This document shows positions 17,834 to 25,468 of a stretch of 64,000 bases of DNA, in pieces. Position numbers and translations under genes: made by a program. Location: the NCBI GenBank assembly GCA_964471115.1, contig CAYYFE010000017.1:1-64000 (forward strand), written 5' to 3'. The notes under the pieces are model-generated. The model made no database searches, had not been told where the DNA came from, and saw nothing but the letters and a program-made list of their open reading frames with translations. The DNA is from SYFT01 sp964471115 (GTDB taxonomy: Bacteria; Acidobacteriota; Vicinamibacteria; Vicinamibacterales; SCN-69-37). The stretch's first letter is position 1. Every line of letters starts with the position of its first letter.

Positions 17834-17885
17834 TACTAGGTATCAGGTATCAGGGAGTTCATTGTGCCCTGTGCCCTGTTACCTG
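17834..17885. repeat. heptamer dyad array overlapping the lipA stop
   Basis: G-rich heptamers (TACTAGG, TATCAGG, TATCAGG at 17834-17854) are followed by C-rich heptamers (TGCCCTG, TGCCCTG, TTACCTG at 17865-17885) that read as an imperfect inverted complement. The lipA stop codon (17879-17881) is part of the last unit. The element lies between convergent genes and could act as a bidirectional terminator (inference). Confidence 0.6.
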
Positions 17886-18805
17886 AGCCCTTCCTCAAAC
17901 GTCTTCGTCTGTTCGTGCGCGTGGTAGCTGGAGCGGACGAGGGGGCCGGATTCGACGTGGCCGAAGCCGAGGTCGAGGGCGATGCGTTTGAACTCGCGGA
18001 ACTCGTCGGGCGTGTAGTAGCGGTCCATCGGGATGTGCGCGAGTGACGGGCGCAGGTACTGGCCGATCGTCAGGATCTGGCAGTCGACCTGGCGCAGGTC
18101 CTTGAGCACCTCGACCACTTCCTCAGGTGTTTCGCCCAGGCCCACCATGAGGCCGGTCTTGGTGGGGATTGTTGGCGCCCAGCGGCGCGCGCGGTCGAGC
18201 AGTTCGAGCGCGCGCTCGTACTTGCCGCCGGGGCGGGCCACCCGGTAAAGGCGCGGCACGGTTTCGGTGTTGTGGTTGAGGACGTTGGGTTGCGCGTCCA
18301 GCACGGTGCGCAGCGGCGCCTCGAGTCCCTGGAAATCCGGAATCAGGACTTCGACCCGGCACTGCGGACGCTTCGCGTGAATCGAGCGAATCGTGTCGGC
18401 GAAGTGTCCGGCGCCGTAGTCGGGCAGGTCGTCGCGATCGACCGAGGTGACCACCACGTATTCCAGCGCCATCGCCTCGACCGCGGCCGCCAGCTTACCG
18501 GGTTCGTTTGGATCAAGCGGCAGCGGCGTGCCGTGGTTGACGTTGCAGTAGGTACACGCGCGGGTGCACGTGTCGCCCATGATCATGAACGTCGCGGTGC
18601 CGTGGTGCCAGCATTCGCCGATGTTGGGGCAGTGCGCTTCCTCACACACCGTGTGCAGGCCCTGCTCGCGCATCAGGCCCTTGAGCCGGACGTAGTTCTC
18701 CGACCCCGGCGCGCGCACCTTCAGCCACTCGGGCTTCGGGTCGCGTGACAGCGGCGTCTTGCGCTTATGCCGCCCGCGAATGAGTTGAACGTCGAATGTT
18801 GCCAT
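17879..18805 (-). CDS. lipA: lipoyl synthase
   Basis: 308 aa, typical length. This radical-SAM enzyme inserts two sulfurs into protein-bound octanoyl groups to make lipoate for 2-oxoacid dehydrogenases and the glycine cleavage system. The auxiliary cluster cysteines are C54, C59 and C65 (CEEAHCPNIGEC), and the radical-SAM cysteines are C80, C84 and C87 (CTRACTYC). The C-terminal RSSYHAHE supplies the serine that ligates the auxiliary cluster. All hallmark residues are present. It stands alone without lipB nearby. Its start is preceded by a REP hairpin rather than a recognisable Shine-Dalgarno. Confidence 0.97.
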   Translation of the reverse strand: MATFDVQLIRGRHKRKTPLSRDPKPEWLKVRAPGSENYVRLKGLMREQGLHTVCEEAHCPNIGECWHHGTATFMIMGDTCTRACTYCNVNHGTPLPLDPNEPGKLAAAVEAMALEYVVVTSVDRDDLPDYGAGHFADTIRSIHAKRPQCRVEVLIPDFQGLEAPLRTVLDAQPNVLNHNTETVPRLYRVARPGGKYERALELLDRARRWAPTIPTKTGLMVGLGETPEEVVEVLKDLRQVDCQILTIGQYLRPSLAHIPMDRYYTPDEFREFKRIALDLGFGHVESGPLVRSSYHAHEQTKTFEEGLR

Positions 18806-18814
18806 GTCTGTGAT

Positions 18815-18841
18815 CGCGGCCCGCAGACCGGGCCGCGCTAC
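18815..18841. repeat. single REP hairpin with CTAC tail
   Basis: A perfect 8-bp stem (18815-18822 with 18830-18837) is followed by CTAC (18838-18841), the right half of the REPIN family seen at 15, 4083 and 8082. It sits directly upstream of lipA and between divergent genes. Confidence 0.7.
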
Positions 18842-18849
18842 GCGCTACC

Positions 18850-18905
18850 GCACTCCCCGTCCGCACTCCGCACTCCGCACTCCGCACTCCGCACTCCGCA
18901 CTGAT
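18850..18905. repeat. heptamer array CACTCCG, single C-rich arm
   Basis: A decayed CACTCCC unit (18851) is followed by exact CACTCCG heptamers at 18864, 18871, 18878, 18885 and 18892, then CACTGAT. The same unit forms a full dyad at 19627-19709 and a single arm at 26893. Confidence 0.75.
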
Positions 18906-18908
18906 CAG

Positions 18909-18914
18909 TATACT
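18909..18914 (+). promoter_or_regulatory. candidate -10 element of a leaderless promoter
   Basis: TATACT ends exactly 6 bp before the ATG at 18921, with no Shine-Dalgarno between them. With the usual 6-7 bp from -10 to the transcription start, the mRNA would begin at the start codon. The same TANNNT-6 bp-ATG spacing recurs at 47512 and, on the other strand, at 23546-23541. Confidence 0.45.
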
Positions 18915-18920
18915 GGCCCC

Positions 18921-19628
18921 ATGGCGACCCTCTCCATTACCTGGCTTGGACACTCGGCATTCCTGCTGGTGACGCCGGCGGGAACACGGATCCTGCTGGA
19001 CCCGTGGCTGGGCAACCCGTCATGTCCCGACGAGTGGGCGAAGCCCGAATCGGTCCTGCCTCTCGACCTGATCCTGCTGTCCCACGGGCACGGCGATCAC
19101 CTGGGTGACACCCTGCAGGTGGCGCGTCAGGCGAAGGCGCCGGTGGTGTGTCTCTATGAAACGGGGCAGTACCTGACGCAGAAGGGGCTGAAGGACGTCC
19201 GCGACATGGGCATCGGCGGCACGCAGGAGGTGGCCGGCGTGCGGGTGACCATGACCAATGCGGTGCATTCGGGATCGTTCACCGAGGACGGCCGCATCAC
19301 GTATCTGGGGGGCGCGGCCGGGTTCGTGCTGCGACAGCCGAGCCTGCCGACCATCTACTACGCCGGTGACACGGCGCTGTTCGGCGACATGAAGCTCATC
19401 GCCGAACTCTACAAGCCCGAGATTGCGTTCCTGCCCATCGGCGATCACTACACGATGGGGCCCGACACCGCGGCGATTGCCGCGAAGTGGCTCGGCGCCC
19501 GACAGGTCGTGCCGATGCACTGGGGCACATTCCCACTGCTGACCGGCACACCTGCGGCGCTCAAGCACCACCTGGTGGGCACGAACATCGACGTGTTGGA
19601 ACTGGAGCCGGGGGAGACTGCGCAGTAG
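18921..19628 (+). CDS. metallo-beta-lactamase-fold hydrolase, UPF0173 family
   Basis: 235 aa from ATG 18921; longer in-frame starts would translate the heptamer array. The protein begins MATLSITWLGHSAFLLVTP, the typical opening of UPF0173 metal-dependent hydrolases. The metal-binding motif SHGHGDHLGD (about residues 52-61), YYAGDTALFGDM, PIGDHYTMGPDTAA and a late MHWGTFP histidine complete the fold. The physiological substrate of this family is not established. It is probably monocistronic, with a possible leaderless promoter in front and a dyad array immediately after the stop. Confidence 0.9.
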   Translation: MATLSITWLGHSAFLLVTPAGTRILLDPWLGNPSCPDEWAKPESVLPLDLILLSHGHGDHLGDTLQVARQAKAPVVCLYETGQYLTQKGLKDVRDMGIGGTQEVAGVRVTMTNAVHSGSFTEDGRITYLGGAAGFVLRQPSLPTIYYAGDTALFGDMKLIAELYKPEIAFLPIGDHYTMGPDTAAIAAKWLGARQVVPMHWGTFPLLTGTPAALKHHLVGTNIDVLELEPGETAQ

Positions 19629-19709
19629 TGCGGAGTGCGGAGTGCGGAGTGCGGAGTGCGAAGTGCGGAGCGCCCGCACTGGGCACTCCGCACTCCGCAC
19701 TCCGCACTG
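19627..19709. repeat. heptamer dyad array (AGTGCGG / CACTCCG)
   Basis: Five or more AGTGCGG heptamers (from 19627, the fifth reading AGTGCGA) are followed by the complementary arm of CACTGGG and three CACTCCG units (19677-19704), making a long imperfect hairpin. It begins at the stop codon of the hydrolase gene and lies between convergent genes, so it may also terminate transcription. Confidence 0.75.
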
Positions 19710-19714
19710 ATCGC

Positions 19715-22700
19715 TTACTTCTGATTCAGCCAGACGTCTTCGAGGATGTTGAACGTCTCGGCGCCGATCTGCTTGCCGCCAATCGACAGGGTGACGCGGT
19801 AGACACCGGGACCGATCCCGCCGCCGAAGCCACCGCCGCCGAAGCCGCCGCGGCCACCGCCGCCGGCAGGCGCGGCACAGGGCGTCGGCCCTGCGGCTGC
19901 CGCCGCAGGCGCCTGCGCCTGCTGGCCACCACGGCCGCCGCCACCACCGCCCGCGCCGGGATTGCCGCTGAGCGTCCACTGGAAGCGGTTCATGCCGGCC
20001 GTGCCGGTGCCCACACACGTGCGCACGTCCTGGCCGCTCGCGGTGTTGGTGATGGTCACCAGCACCTGGTCGGTCGTCGCCTGCGGCAGGTACCACGAGA
20101 TCGCGGTGCCGCGCGGCGCGGTTTCACCCACCCAGTGCTTGGCGCCCGGCACTTCCGTCATGTTGCGACGGTCGGTCTTCCACTGCACGGCATCACGCGG
20201 CTTGAACAACTTGGGCGCCGTCGCCGCTTCGTTGGCCAGCTGCTGCAGCGCCGTGATGTCGTCCATGATCCAGATCGAGTAGCCGTGGGTGGCCAGCACG
20301 AGGTCGTTGTCGCGCGGATGCACCACGACTTCGTCGACACGGCCGTGCGGCAGGCCGGGTGAGAACTTCACCCAGTTCTGACCCTCGTTGAGCGAGATGA
20401 AGAAGCCGTACTCGGTCGGCGCGTAGAGCAGCGACTTGGCCACGGGATCCTGACGGATCTGGTTCACGTTGCCGCGCGGCAGGTCGCCCACGATGGGCGT
20501 CCACGTCTTGCCCAGGTCGGTCGTCTTGAAGATGTAGGGCGCGTGGTCGTTGTTGCGGTGGCCGTCCAGCGAGACGTACGCCGTGTTGGTGTCGAAGTAC
20601 GACGGCTGGATGCCCGAGATGTGGTACTCCTTCGTGCCGCCGGGGATGTTCTGCCCGACTTCCGTCCACGTCTGGCCGAAGTCACGCGACACCTGCAGGT
20701 TGCCATCGTCGGTGCCCGCCCAGAGCAGGCCGGGGACGCGCGGCGATTCCTCGAGTTCGACGACCGTGCCGTATTCGTTCTGCACGAAGCCGTCGTGTTT
20801 CGACAGGATGCAGCGCTGGCCGGGACCGGCGCCACGACCGCACGACGGCAGGCTGTACGACTGTTCCAGGATGTTGCGCTGGTTGATGTCGATGCCCTTG
20901 CCCATCGGCTGGGTCATCGTCCACGTGTTGCCGCGGTCGCGCGAGACGAACACGTGACGGCCGGCAAACAGGATCGTCTGCGGGTTGTGCGGCGAGATGC
21001 GGATCGGCGAGTTCCAGTTGAACTGCATCGTCTGTTCCTGCGGCAGGTCGCCGACGATGTTGGACTGGGGCGCGCCGCCGCCGGCGCCACCGCGGCCGCC
21101 GCCGGTCAGGCGCGGACGGATGTTGGTGGTGGTGCCGGTGTTCAGGTCGTAGCGGTTGATGTTGCCGTTCTGCGACTCGGTGTAGAAGATGTTCGGGTCG
21201 GTCGGGTCCACCTGCGTCTGGAAGCCGTCACCGCCGCCGACGCTGATCCAGTTCCACATGTAGATGCCGCCCGAGCGCTGCGATGACGGGCCGCACCACG
21301 AGCCGTTGTCCTGCAGACCCGTGCACACCCAGTAGGGGCGGCGCATGTCGACCGAGACGTGGTAGGGCAGGCCGACGGCCTGCAGGCGCACCGACTCCCA
21401 GGTGTCGCCGGCGTCCCAGCTGATGTCGAGGCCGCCGTCGTTGCCGTACATCACGTGCCGGCTGTCGCGCGGGTTGATCCAGATCGCGTGGTTGTCGACG
21501 TGGCCGTGGCCTTCCAGCGTGCGCCACGTGCGGCCGCCGTCAACGGACTTGCGCGGCTGCACGCCGCCCACGTAGACCGTGTCGTGGTTGTTCGGATCGA
21601 CGCGAATCTGCGAGTAGTACATCGGGCGCTGATTTTCGTTCGACATGAACGTCCAGGTGCGGCCCTTGTCCATCGAACGCCACACGCCGGGCAGGTTCGG
21701 ATTCGGCGTCTGGGGCGCGCCGCCCTGACGGCCGCCGCCCGCCTGTGCGCCCTGCGGAGCGCCGCCCTGACGACCCGCGGGGGGCGTCGGCGTGTCGCCG
21801 GCCGTGACCGGCACGGGTTCCTTGTCGGGCGCGACTTCGATCTGCGCGTAGATCACGTTCGGGTTCGAGCGCGACATGTCGAGGCCGATGCGGCCCATGG
21901 TGCCGGCCGGCAGGCCGTTGCCGCTCAGCTTGCGCCAGGTCTTGCCGCCGTCGGTCGACTGGTGGATGGCCGAGCCCGGGCCGCCGCCCACAAAACCCCA
22001 CGACGTGCGCCGGCGCTCGTAGGTCGCCGCAAACAACACGTTGGGGTTCGACGGGTCGATCGCCAGGTCCGTCGCGCCGGTGTCCTGGTTCACATACAGC
22101 GTCTTCTGCCACGTCTTGCCACCGTCAGTGGTCATGAACACGCCGCGTTCCTCGTTCGGTCCGAACAGATGGCCCACGGCCGCCACCCAGACGATGTCGG
22201 GGTTTTTCGGGTGGACCACCACGCGGCCAATCGACTGCGTTTCGCGCAGGCCGAGGTGCGTGAACGTGGCGCCGCCGTCGGTCGACTTGTAGACGCCGTC
22301 GCCAAACGACGAGCTCTGGCGGTTGTTCGGTTCGCCGGTGCCCACGTAGAGGATGTTCGGGTTCGACGGCGCGATCGCGATGTCACCCACCGAGTGGTTC
22401 GGCAGGTTGGTCAGGTGGGTGTAGGTGACGCCGTTATTGGTCGTCTTCCACAGGCCGCTGACCGCATAGCCGATGTAAAACGTGCTCGGGTCCTGCTCGA
22501 CGACGGCCAGGTCGTCAATGCGGCCGCCCATGCCGGTCGGGCCAATCGACCGGAAGCGGAACCCCTGCAGCCGGGGATCACTGGGCGCGTTGAGCAGGGT
22601 GCCGGCCGGGGTCGCGGCCTGCGTGCCAATCGACTGCGCGACCAGGTCCCCCGCAAAGGGGGCCATGAGCGCAGCCACACCAGCCACCATCACGAGATGA

Positions 22701-22729
22701 CGCCGGAATCGGGAACGGACGTGGGACAT
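19715..22729 (-). CDS. large secreted sortilin/VPS10-like BNR-repeat protein 1
   Basis: 1004 aa. An N-terminal hydrophobic signal (LVMVAGVAALMAPFAGDLVA) is followed by at least ten BNR/Asp-box repeats (S/T-x-D-x-G-x-T-W), for example STDGGATFTHL, TTDGGKTWQKT, SVDGGRTWRTL, SRDRGNTWTM and TTDLGKTWTPI. These predict a large beta-propeller. Gly/Gln/Pro-rich linkers interrupt it (about residues 310-345 and 545-560), and a Gly-rich stretch (about 925-985) precedes the end. Such proteins are usually annotated as glycosyl hydrolases or sortilins, but no catalytic site is evident. The start is supported by AAGGAGAA about 8 bp upstream of ATG 22729. A 1054-aa relative lies at 32958-36122. Confidence 0.88.
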   Translation of the reverse strand: MSHVRSRFRRHLVMVAGVAALMAPFAGDLVAQSIGTQAATPAGTLLNAPSDPRLQGFRFRSIGPTGMGGRIDDLAVVEQDPSTFYIGYAVSGLWKTTNNGVTYTHLTNLPNHSVGDIAIAPSNPNILYVGTGEPNNRQSSSFGDGVYKSTDGGATFTHLGLRETQSIGRVVVHPKNPDIVWVAAVGHLFGPNEERGVFMTTDGGKTWQKTLYVNQDTGATDLAIDPSNPNVLFAATYERRRTSWGFVGGGPGSAIHQSTDGGKTWRKLSGNGLPAGTMGRIGLDMSRSNPNVIYAQIEVAPDKEPVPVTAGDTPTPPAGRQGGAPQGAQAGGGRQGGAPQTPNPNLPGVWRSMDKGRTWTFMSNENQRPMYYSQIRVDPNNHDTVYVGGVQPRKSVDGGRTWRTLEGHGHVDNHAIWINPRDSRHVMYGNDGGLDISWDAGDTWESVRLQAVGLPYHVSVDMRRPYWVCTGLQDNGSWCGPSSQRSGGIYMWNWISVGGGDGFQTQVDPTDPNIFYTESQNGNINRYDLNTGTTTNIRPRLTGGGRGGAGGGAPQSNIVGDLPQEQTMQFNWNSPIRISPHNPQTILFAGRHVFVSRDRGNTWTMTQPMGKGIDINQRNILEQSYSLPSCGRGAGPGQRCILSKHDGFVQNEYGTVVELEESPRVPGLLWAGTDDGNLQVSRDFGQTWTEVGQNIPGGTKEYHISGIQPSYFDTNTAYVSLDGHRNNDHAPYIFKTTDLGKTWTPIVGDLPRGNVNQIRQDPVAKSLLYAPTEYGFFISLNEGQNWVKFSPGLPHGRVDEVVVHPRDNDLVLATHGYSIWIMDDITALQQLANEAATAPKLFKPRDAVQWKTDRRNMTEVPGAKHWVGETAPRGTAISWYLPQATTDQVLVTITNTASGQDVRTCVGTGTAGMNRFQWTLSGNPGAGGGGGGRGGQQAQAPAAAAAGPTPCAAPAGGGGRGGFGGGGFGGGIGPGVYRVTLSIGGKQIGAETFNILEDVWLNQK

Positions 22730-22805
22730 GTGTCTTCTCCTTGCTCCGATGGGCTTCGGAGCGGTCTTGCCAACCGGTAATTTACGACTGTCGGCCGTCG
22801 ATTGC

Positions 22806-23534
22806 TTAGCAGAAGGCCACGATCCGGTCGACGGTCTGGGAGACGGTGAGGACGGAGGTATCCAGGGTCAGGTCGGCCTGGCGATAAAGCGGGTCACGCA
22901 GGGCAATCAGGTCGCGCAGGGCCTCGCGGGCCTGGGGATGGCCGGCCACCGGCCGCCGGTCGCCCTGCTGGGCGACCCGGTTCCAGTAGTCGTCGGGCCG
23001 GGCCTTGAGCCAGATGGTGGTGGCATGCCGGCGGAGCAGGGCGAAGGTCTCTGGGGCCGTGACCAGGCCGCCGCCCGTGGCAATGACCCGGGCCTGCCCG
23101 TCGGCGCACACCTCGTCGAGCGCGTCGCGTTCCACCCGGCGGTAATAGTCCTCGCCGTACAGGGAAAACAGTTCGCCCAGCGCCAATCCGGCCCGGGTGG
23201 CGACCACCGTATCCAGCTCCACGAAGGGCAGTTTGAGCCGTCGCGCCAGGCGGCGGCCCACCGTGGTCTTGCCGGCGCCACGCAAGCCGAGCAGGGCAAT
23301 TGACCGAGTGCCGAGCGCCTCCGGCGGCGCCACCAGCGCGACCAGCGGAATCTGCAGCGCCTCGGCGACGGCATTGAGCCGTTCAATCGAGATGTTGCCG
23401 CGTCCCGCCTCGACCTCCGACAGAAACCGCGTCGACACACCCGACGCCGCCGCCACGGCCTTCAGCGTGAGGCCCTGCCGCAGCCGCTGCGCCCGCACGC
23501 GCCGACCCAGGGCGATCAGAAGAGCCACCGACAT
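22806..23534 (-). CDS. boxR: XRE-type HTH regulator fused to a shikimate-kinase-like domain (BoxR/BzdR type)
   Basis: 242 aa from ATG 23534; an in-frame extension upstream would translate repeat DNA. Residues about 8-65 form an XRE helix-turn-helix (GLTLKAVAAASGVSTRFLSE, then VEAGRGNISI). Residues about 77-240 are shikimate-kinase-like with an intact Walker A GLRGAGKT (83-90). In known benzoate degraders this fusion (BzdR/BoxR) is a benzoyl-CoA-responsive repressor rather than a shikimate enzyme. The divergent neighbours boxC and boxB make that reading strong here. A biosynthetic shikimate kinase is the less likely alternative, because of the HTH domain and context. TATAGT lies 6 bp before the ATG and no Shine-Dalgarno is visible. 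Confidence 0.87.
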   Translation of the reverse strand: MSVALLIALGRRVRAQRLRQGLTLKAVAAASGVSTRFLSEVEAGRGNISIERLNAVAEALQIPLVALVAPPEALGTRSIALLGLRGAGKTTVGRRLARRLKLPFVELDTVVATRAGLALGELFSLYGEDYYRRVERDALDEVCADGQARVIATGGGLVTAPETFALLRRHATTIWLKARPDDYWNRVAQQGDRRPVAGHPQAREALRDLIALRDPLYRQADLTLDTSVLTVSQTVDRIVAFC

Positions 23535-23540
23535 GGAAGA

Positions 23541-23546
23541 ACTATA
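23541..23546 (-). promoter_or_regulatory. candidate -10 of the boxR-like regulator (leaderless)
   Basis: On the minus strand TATAGT (23546-23541) is followed by 6 bp and then ATG 23534. The adjacent TGCA (23548-23551) overlaps this promoter and resembles a half of the TGCA-containing operators described for BzdR/BoxR. Only one copy is seen, so the operator reading is tentative. Confidence 0.4.
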
Positions 23547-23560
23547 GTGCAAACAGGAAG

Positions 23561-23638
23561 GCCGCAGGGCGCAGGGCGCAGGCCACAGGTAGAGCATGAT
23601 GATCTTCCTGAGCCCTGTGGCTTGTAGCCTGTGCCCTG
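23561..23638. repeat. heptamer dyad array in the boxR-boxC divergent promoter region
   Basis: The left arm is GCCGCAG, GGCGCAG, GGCGCAG, GCCACAG (23561-23588). The right arm is AGCCCTG, TGGCTTG, TAGCCTG, TGCCCTG (23611-23638), an imperfect complement with the same 7-bp period. It occupies the space between the two start-proximal promoters. Confidence 0.7.
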
Positions 23639-23667
23639 ATATGTGGCACTTTACTGCCTCCCTTCCC

Positions 23668-23697
23668 TTGACCGTCCCTGATCCCGGCGGCTACGAT
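23668..23697 (+). promoter_or_regulatory. candidate sigma70-type promoter of boxC
   Basis: TTGACC (23668-23673), an 18-bp spacer and TACGAT (23692-23697) make a good match to -35 and -10 consensus. The predicted start site is about 3 bp upstream of ATG 23707, so the boxC mRNA would have almost no leader. No Shine-Dalgarno is present, in agreement. Confidence 0.5.
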
Positions 23698-23706
23698 CGC
23701 TCGGAC

Positions 23707-25374
23707 ATGGCAGCAGCAGAAACCGCAACAGTGACGACGCCCGTGGTGTCGTTTGACACCCACCCCTCGAAATACCGCCATTGGCGGCTGTCGTTTGACG
23801 GCCCCGTGGCCACGCTCGGCATGGATGTGCAGGAAGACGGCGGCCTGGCGCCGGATTACCGGCTCAAGCTCAATTCCTACGACCTCGGCGTGGACATCGA
23901 ACTGGCCGACGCCATCACGCGGCTGCGGTTCGAGCACCCCGAGGTGCGCACGGTGGTGGTGACCAGCCTGAAGGAGCGCATCTTCTGCGCCGGCGCGAAC
24001 ATCTTCATGTTGCGCAGCTCCGGCCACGCGTGGAAGGTGAACTTCTGCAAGTTCACCAACGAGACGCGCCTGGGCATGGAGGACGCCTCCGAGCACAGCG
24101 GCCTGAAGTTTCTGGCCGCGCTCAACGGCATCTGCGCGGGCGGCGGCTACGAACTGGCGCTGGCCTGCGACGAAATCATCCTGGTCGACGACTCGAACTC
24201 GGCGGTCAGCCTGCCGGAGACGCCGCTCTTGGCCGTGTTGCCCGGCACCGGTGGCCTGACGCGTGTGGTCGACAAACGCAAGGTGCGGCGCGACCTGGCC
24301 GACTTCTTCGGCACGATTGCCGAGGGCGTCAAGGGCAAGCGCGCCGTGGAGTGGGGCCTGGTCGACGCGGTCGTGCCGGCCAGCAAGTTCAAGGACGCGG
24401 TGAAGAAGCGCGCGTTGGAGCTGGCGGCCGGCTCCGATCGTCCGGCCGATGCGAAGGGCATCACGCTGGGCCCGCTTGCCGCCACCTATGGCGCGGACGC
24501 GTGGACGTACTCCTCGGTGACCGTTACGTTCGATCGCGCCAAGCGCTACGCCACGCTCACCGTCAAGGCACCGACCGCTCCGGTTGAGTCGACGCCTGAG
24601 GCGATTCATGCGGCCGGCGACCAGTTCTGGCCGCTGCGCGTCTTCCGCGAACTTGACGATGCGATTCTGCGGCTGCGGGTGAACGAGCGCGAGATCGGCA
24701 CCGTGGTGCTCAGGGCCGAAGGGGACCCCACGCTGGTGCTGCAGGCCGACGAGGTGCTGCTGGCGCATCAGTCGAACTGGCTGGTGCGTGAGATCACCCA
24801 CTTCATCAAGCGCACGCTCAAGCGTGTGGACCTCTCGGCGAAGAGTTACTTCGCGGTGATCGAGCCGGGGAACGCCTTTGCCGGCACGCTCTTCGAGCTG
24901 GCGCTGGCCGCCGACCGGTCCTACCTGCTCGATGACGATGACCAGACGAATGCGATTCAGTTGTCGCCGATGAATGCCGGACCGCTGCCGATGAGCAACG
25001 GCCTGACCCGTCTGCAGACGCGTTTCTACGGCGCGCCGGAGAAGGTCGATGCGGCCCTGGCGCACGACGGCAAGTTCGATCCGTCCGAGGCGCTCGAGTA
25101 CGGCCTGGTCACCTTCGCGCCCGATTCCATCGACTGGGACGATGAGGTGCGGCTGGCGGTGGAAGGCCGGGCGGCGATGTCACCTGACGCGTTGACCGGC
25201 ATGGAAGCGAACCTCCGCTTCGTGGGGCCCGAAACCATGGAGACCAAGATCTTCGGACGGTTGACCGCCTGGCAGAACTGGATCTTCCAGCGTCCCAACG
25301 CCGTCGGCCCCAAGGGCGCGCTCACGTCCTACGGCACGAGCGACAGGGCGGAGTTCGATTTCAACAGAACTTAG
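23707..25374 (+). CDS. boxC: benzoyl-CoA-dihydrodiol lyase BoxC
   Basis: 555 aa from ATG 23707, matching the usual BoxC length; an in-frame extension upstream would cover the promoter and repeats. BoxC is a double crotonase-fold enzyme that opens the ring of 2,3-epoxybenzoyl-CoA (or its hydrate), giving 3,4-dehydroadipyl-CoA semialdehyde and formate. Visible motifs are the opening THPSKYRHWRLSFDGPVATL, an oxyanion-hole region (RIFCAGANIFMLRSSGHAWK) and the crotonase motif GICAGGGYELALACD, with a second acid in LPETPLLAVLPGTGG. A second crotonase-like half covers about residues 270-540. It is the first gene of the box cluster, divergent from the BoxR-type regulator, with boxB about 95 bp downstream. 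Confidence 0.94.
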   Translation: MAAAETATVTTPVVSFDTHPSKYRHWRLSFDGPVATLGMDVQEDGGLAPDYRLKLNSYDLGVDIELADAITRLRFEHPEVRTVVVTSLKERIFCAGANIFMLRSSGHAWKVNFCKFTNETRLGMEDASEHSGLKFLAALNGICAGGGYELALACDEIILVDDSNSAVSLPETPLLAVLPGTGGLTRVVDKRKVRRDLADFFGTIAEGVKGKRAVEWGLVDAVVPASKFKDAVKKRALELAAGSDRPADAKGITLGPLAATYGADAWTYSSVTVTFDRAKRYATLTVKAPTAPVESTPEAIHAAGDQFWPLRVFRELDDAILRLRVNEREIGTVVLRAEGDPTLVLQADEVLLAHQSNWLVREITHFIKRTLKRVDLSAKSYFAVIEPGNAFAGTLFELALAADRSYLLDDDDQTNAIQLSPMNAGPLPMSNGLTRLQTRFYGAPEKVDAALAHDGKFDPSEALEYGLVTFAPDSIDWDDEVRLAVEGRAAMSPDALTGMEANLRFVGPETMETKIFGRLTAWQNWIFQRPNAVGPKGALTSYGTSDRAEFDFNRT

Positions 25375-25377
25375 GAA

Positions 25378-25446
25378 GGGATAAGGGATAAGGGATCAGG
25401 GATCATTTCAGGAAGCTCTCCCTGATCCCTGTGCCCTGCTCCCTAT
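25378..25446. repeat. heptamer dyad array (GGGATCA / TCCCTGA) between boxC and boxB
   Basis: Left arm GGGATAA, GGGATAA, GGGATCA, GGGATCA (25378-25405); right arm TCCCTGA, TCCCTGT, GCCCTGC, TCCCTAT (25419-25446). It makes a roughly 28-bp imperfect hairpin between two cotranscribed-looking catabolic genes. It may alter transcript levels downstream of boxC (inference). Confidence 0.78.
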
Positions 25447-25468
25447 GTAAATGCATGAGGCTCCATCG

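Noticed and set aside
22806..23534. Plain biosynthetic shikimate kinase (aroK)
   Set aside because: The N-terminal XRE helix-turn-helix and the divergent boxC/boxB genes favour a benzoyl-CoA-responsive regulator.
25378..25446. Rho-independent terminator ending the boxC transcript
   Set aside because: The dyad has no T-run, is built of heptamers like those elsewhere, and boxB follows on the same strand, so a firm terminator call is not justified.
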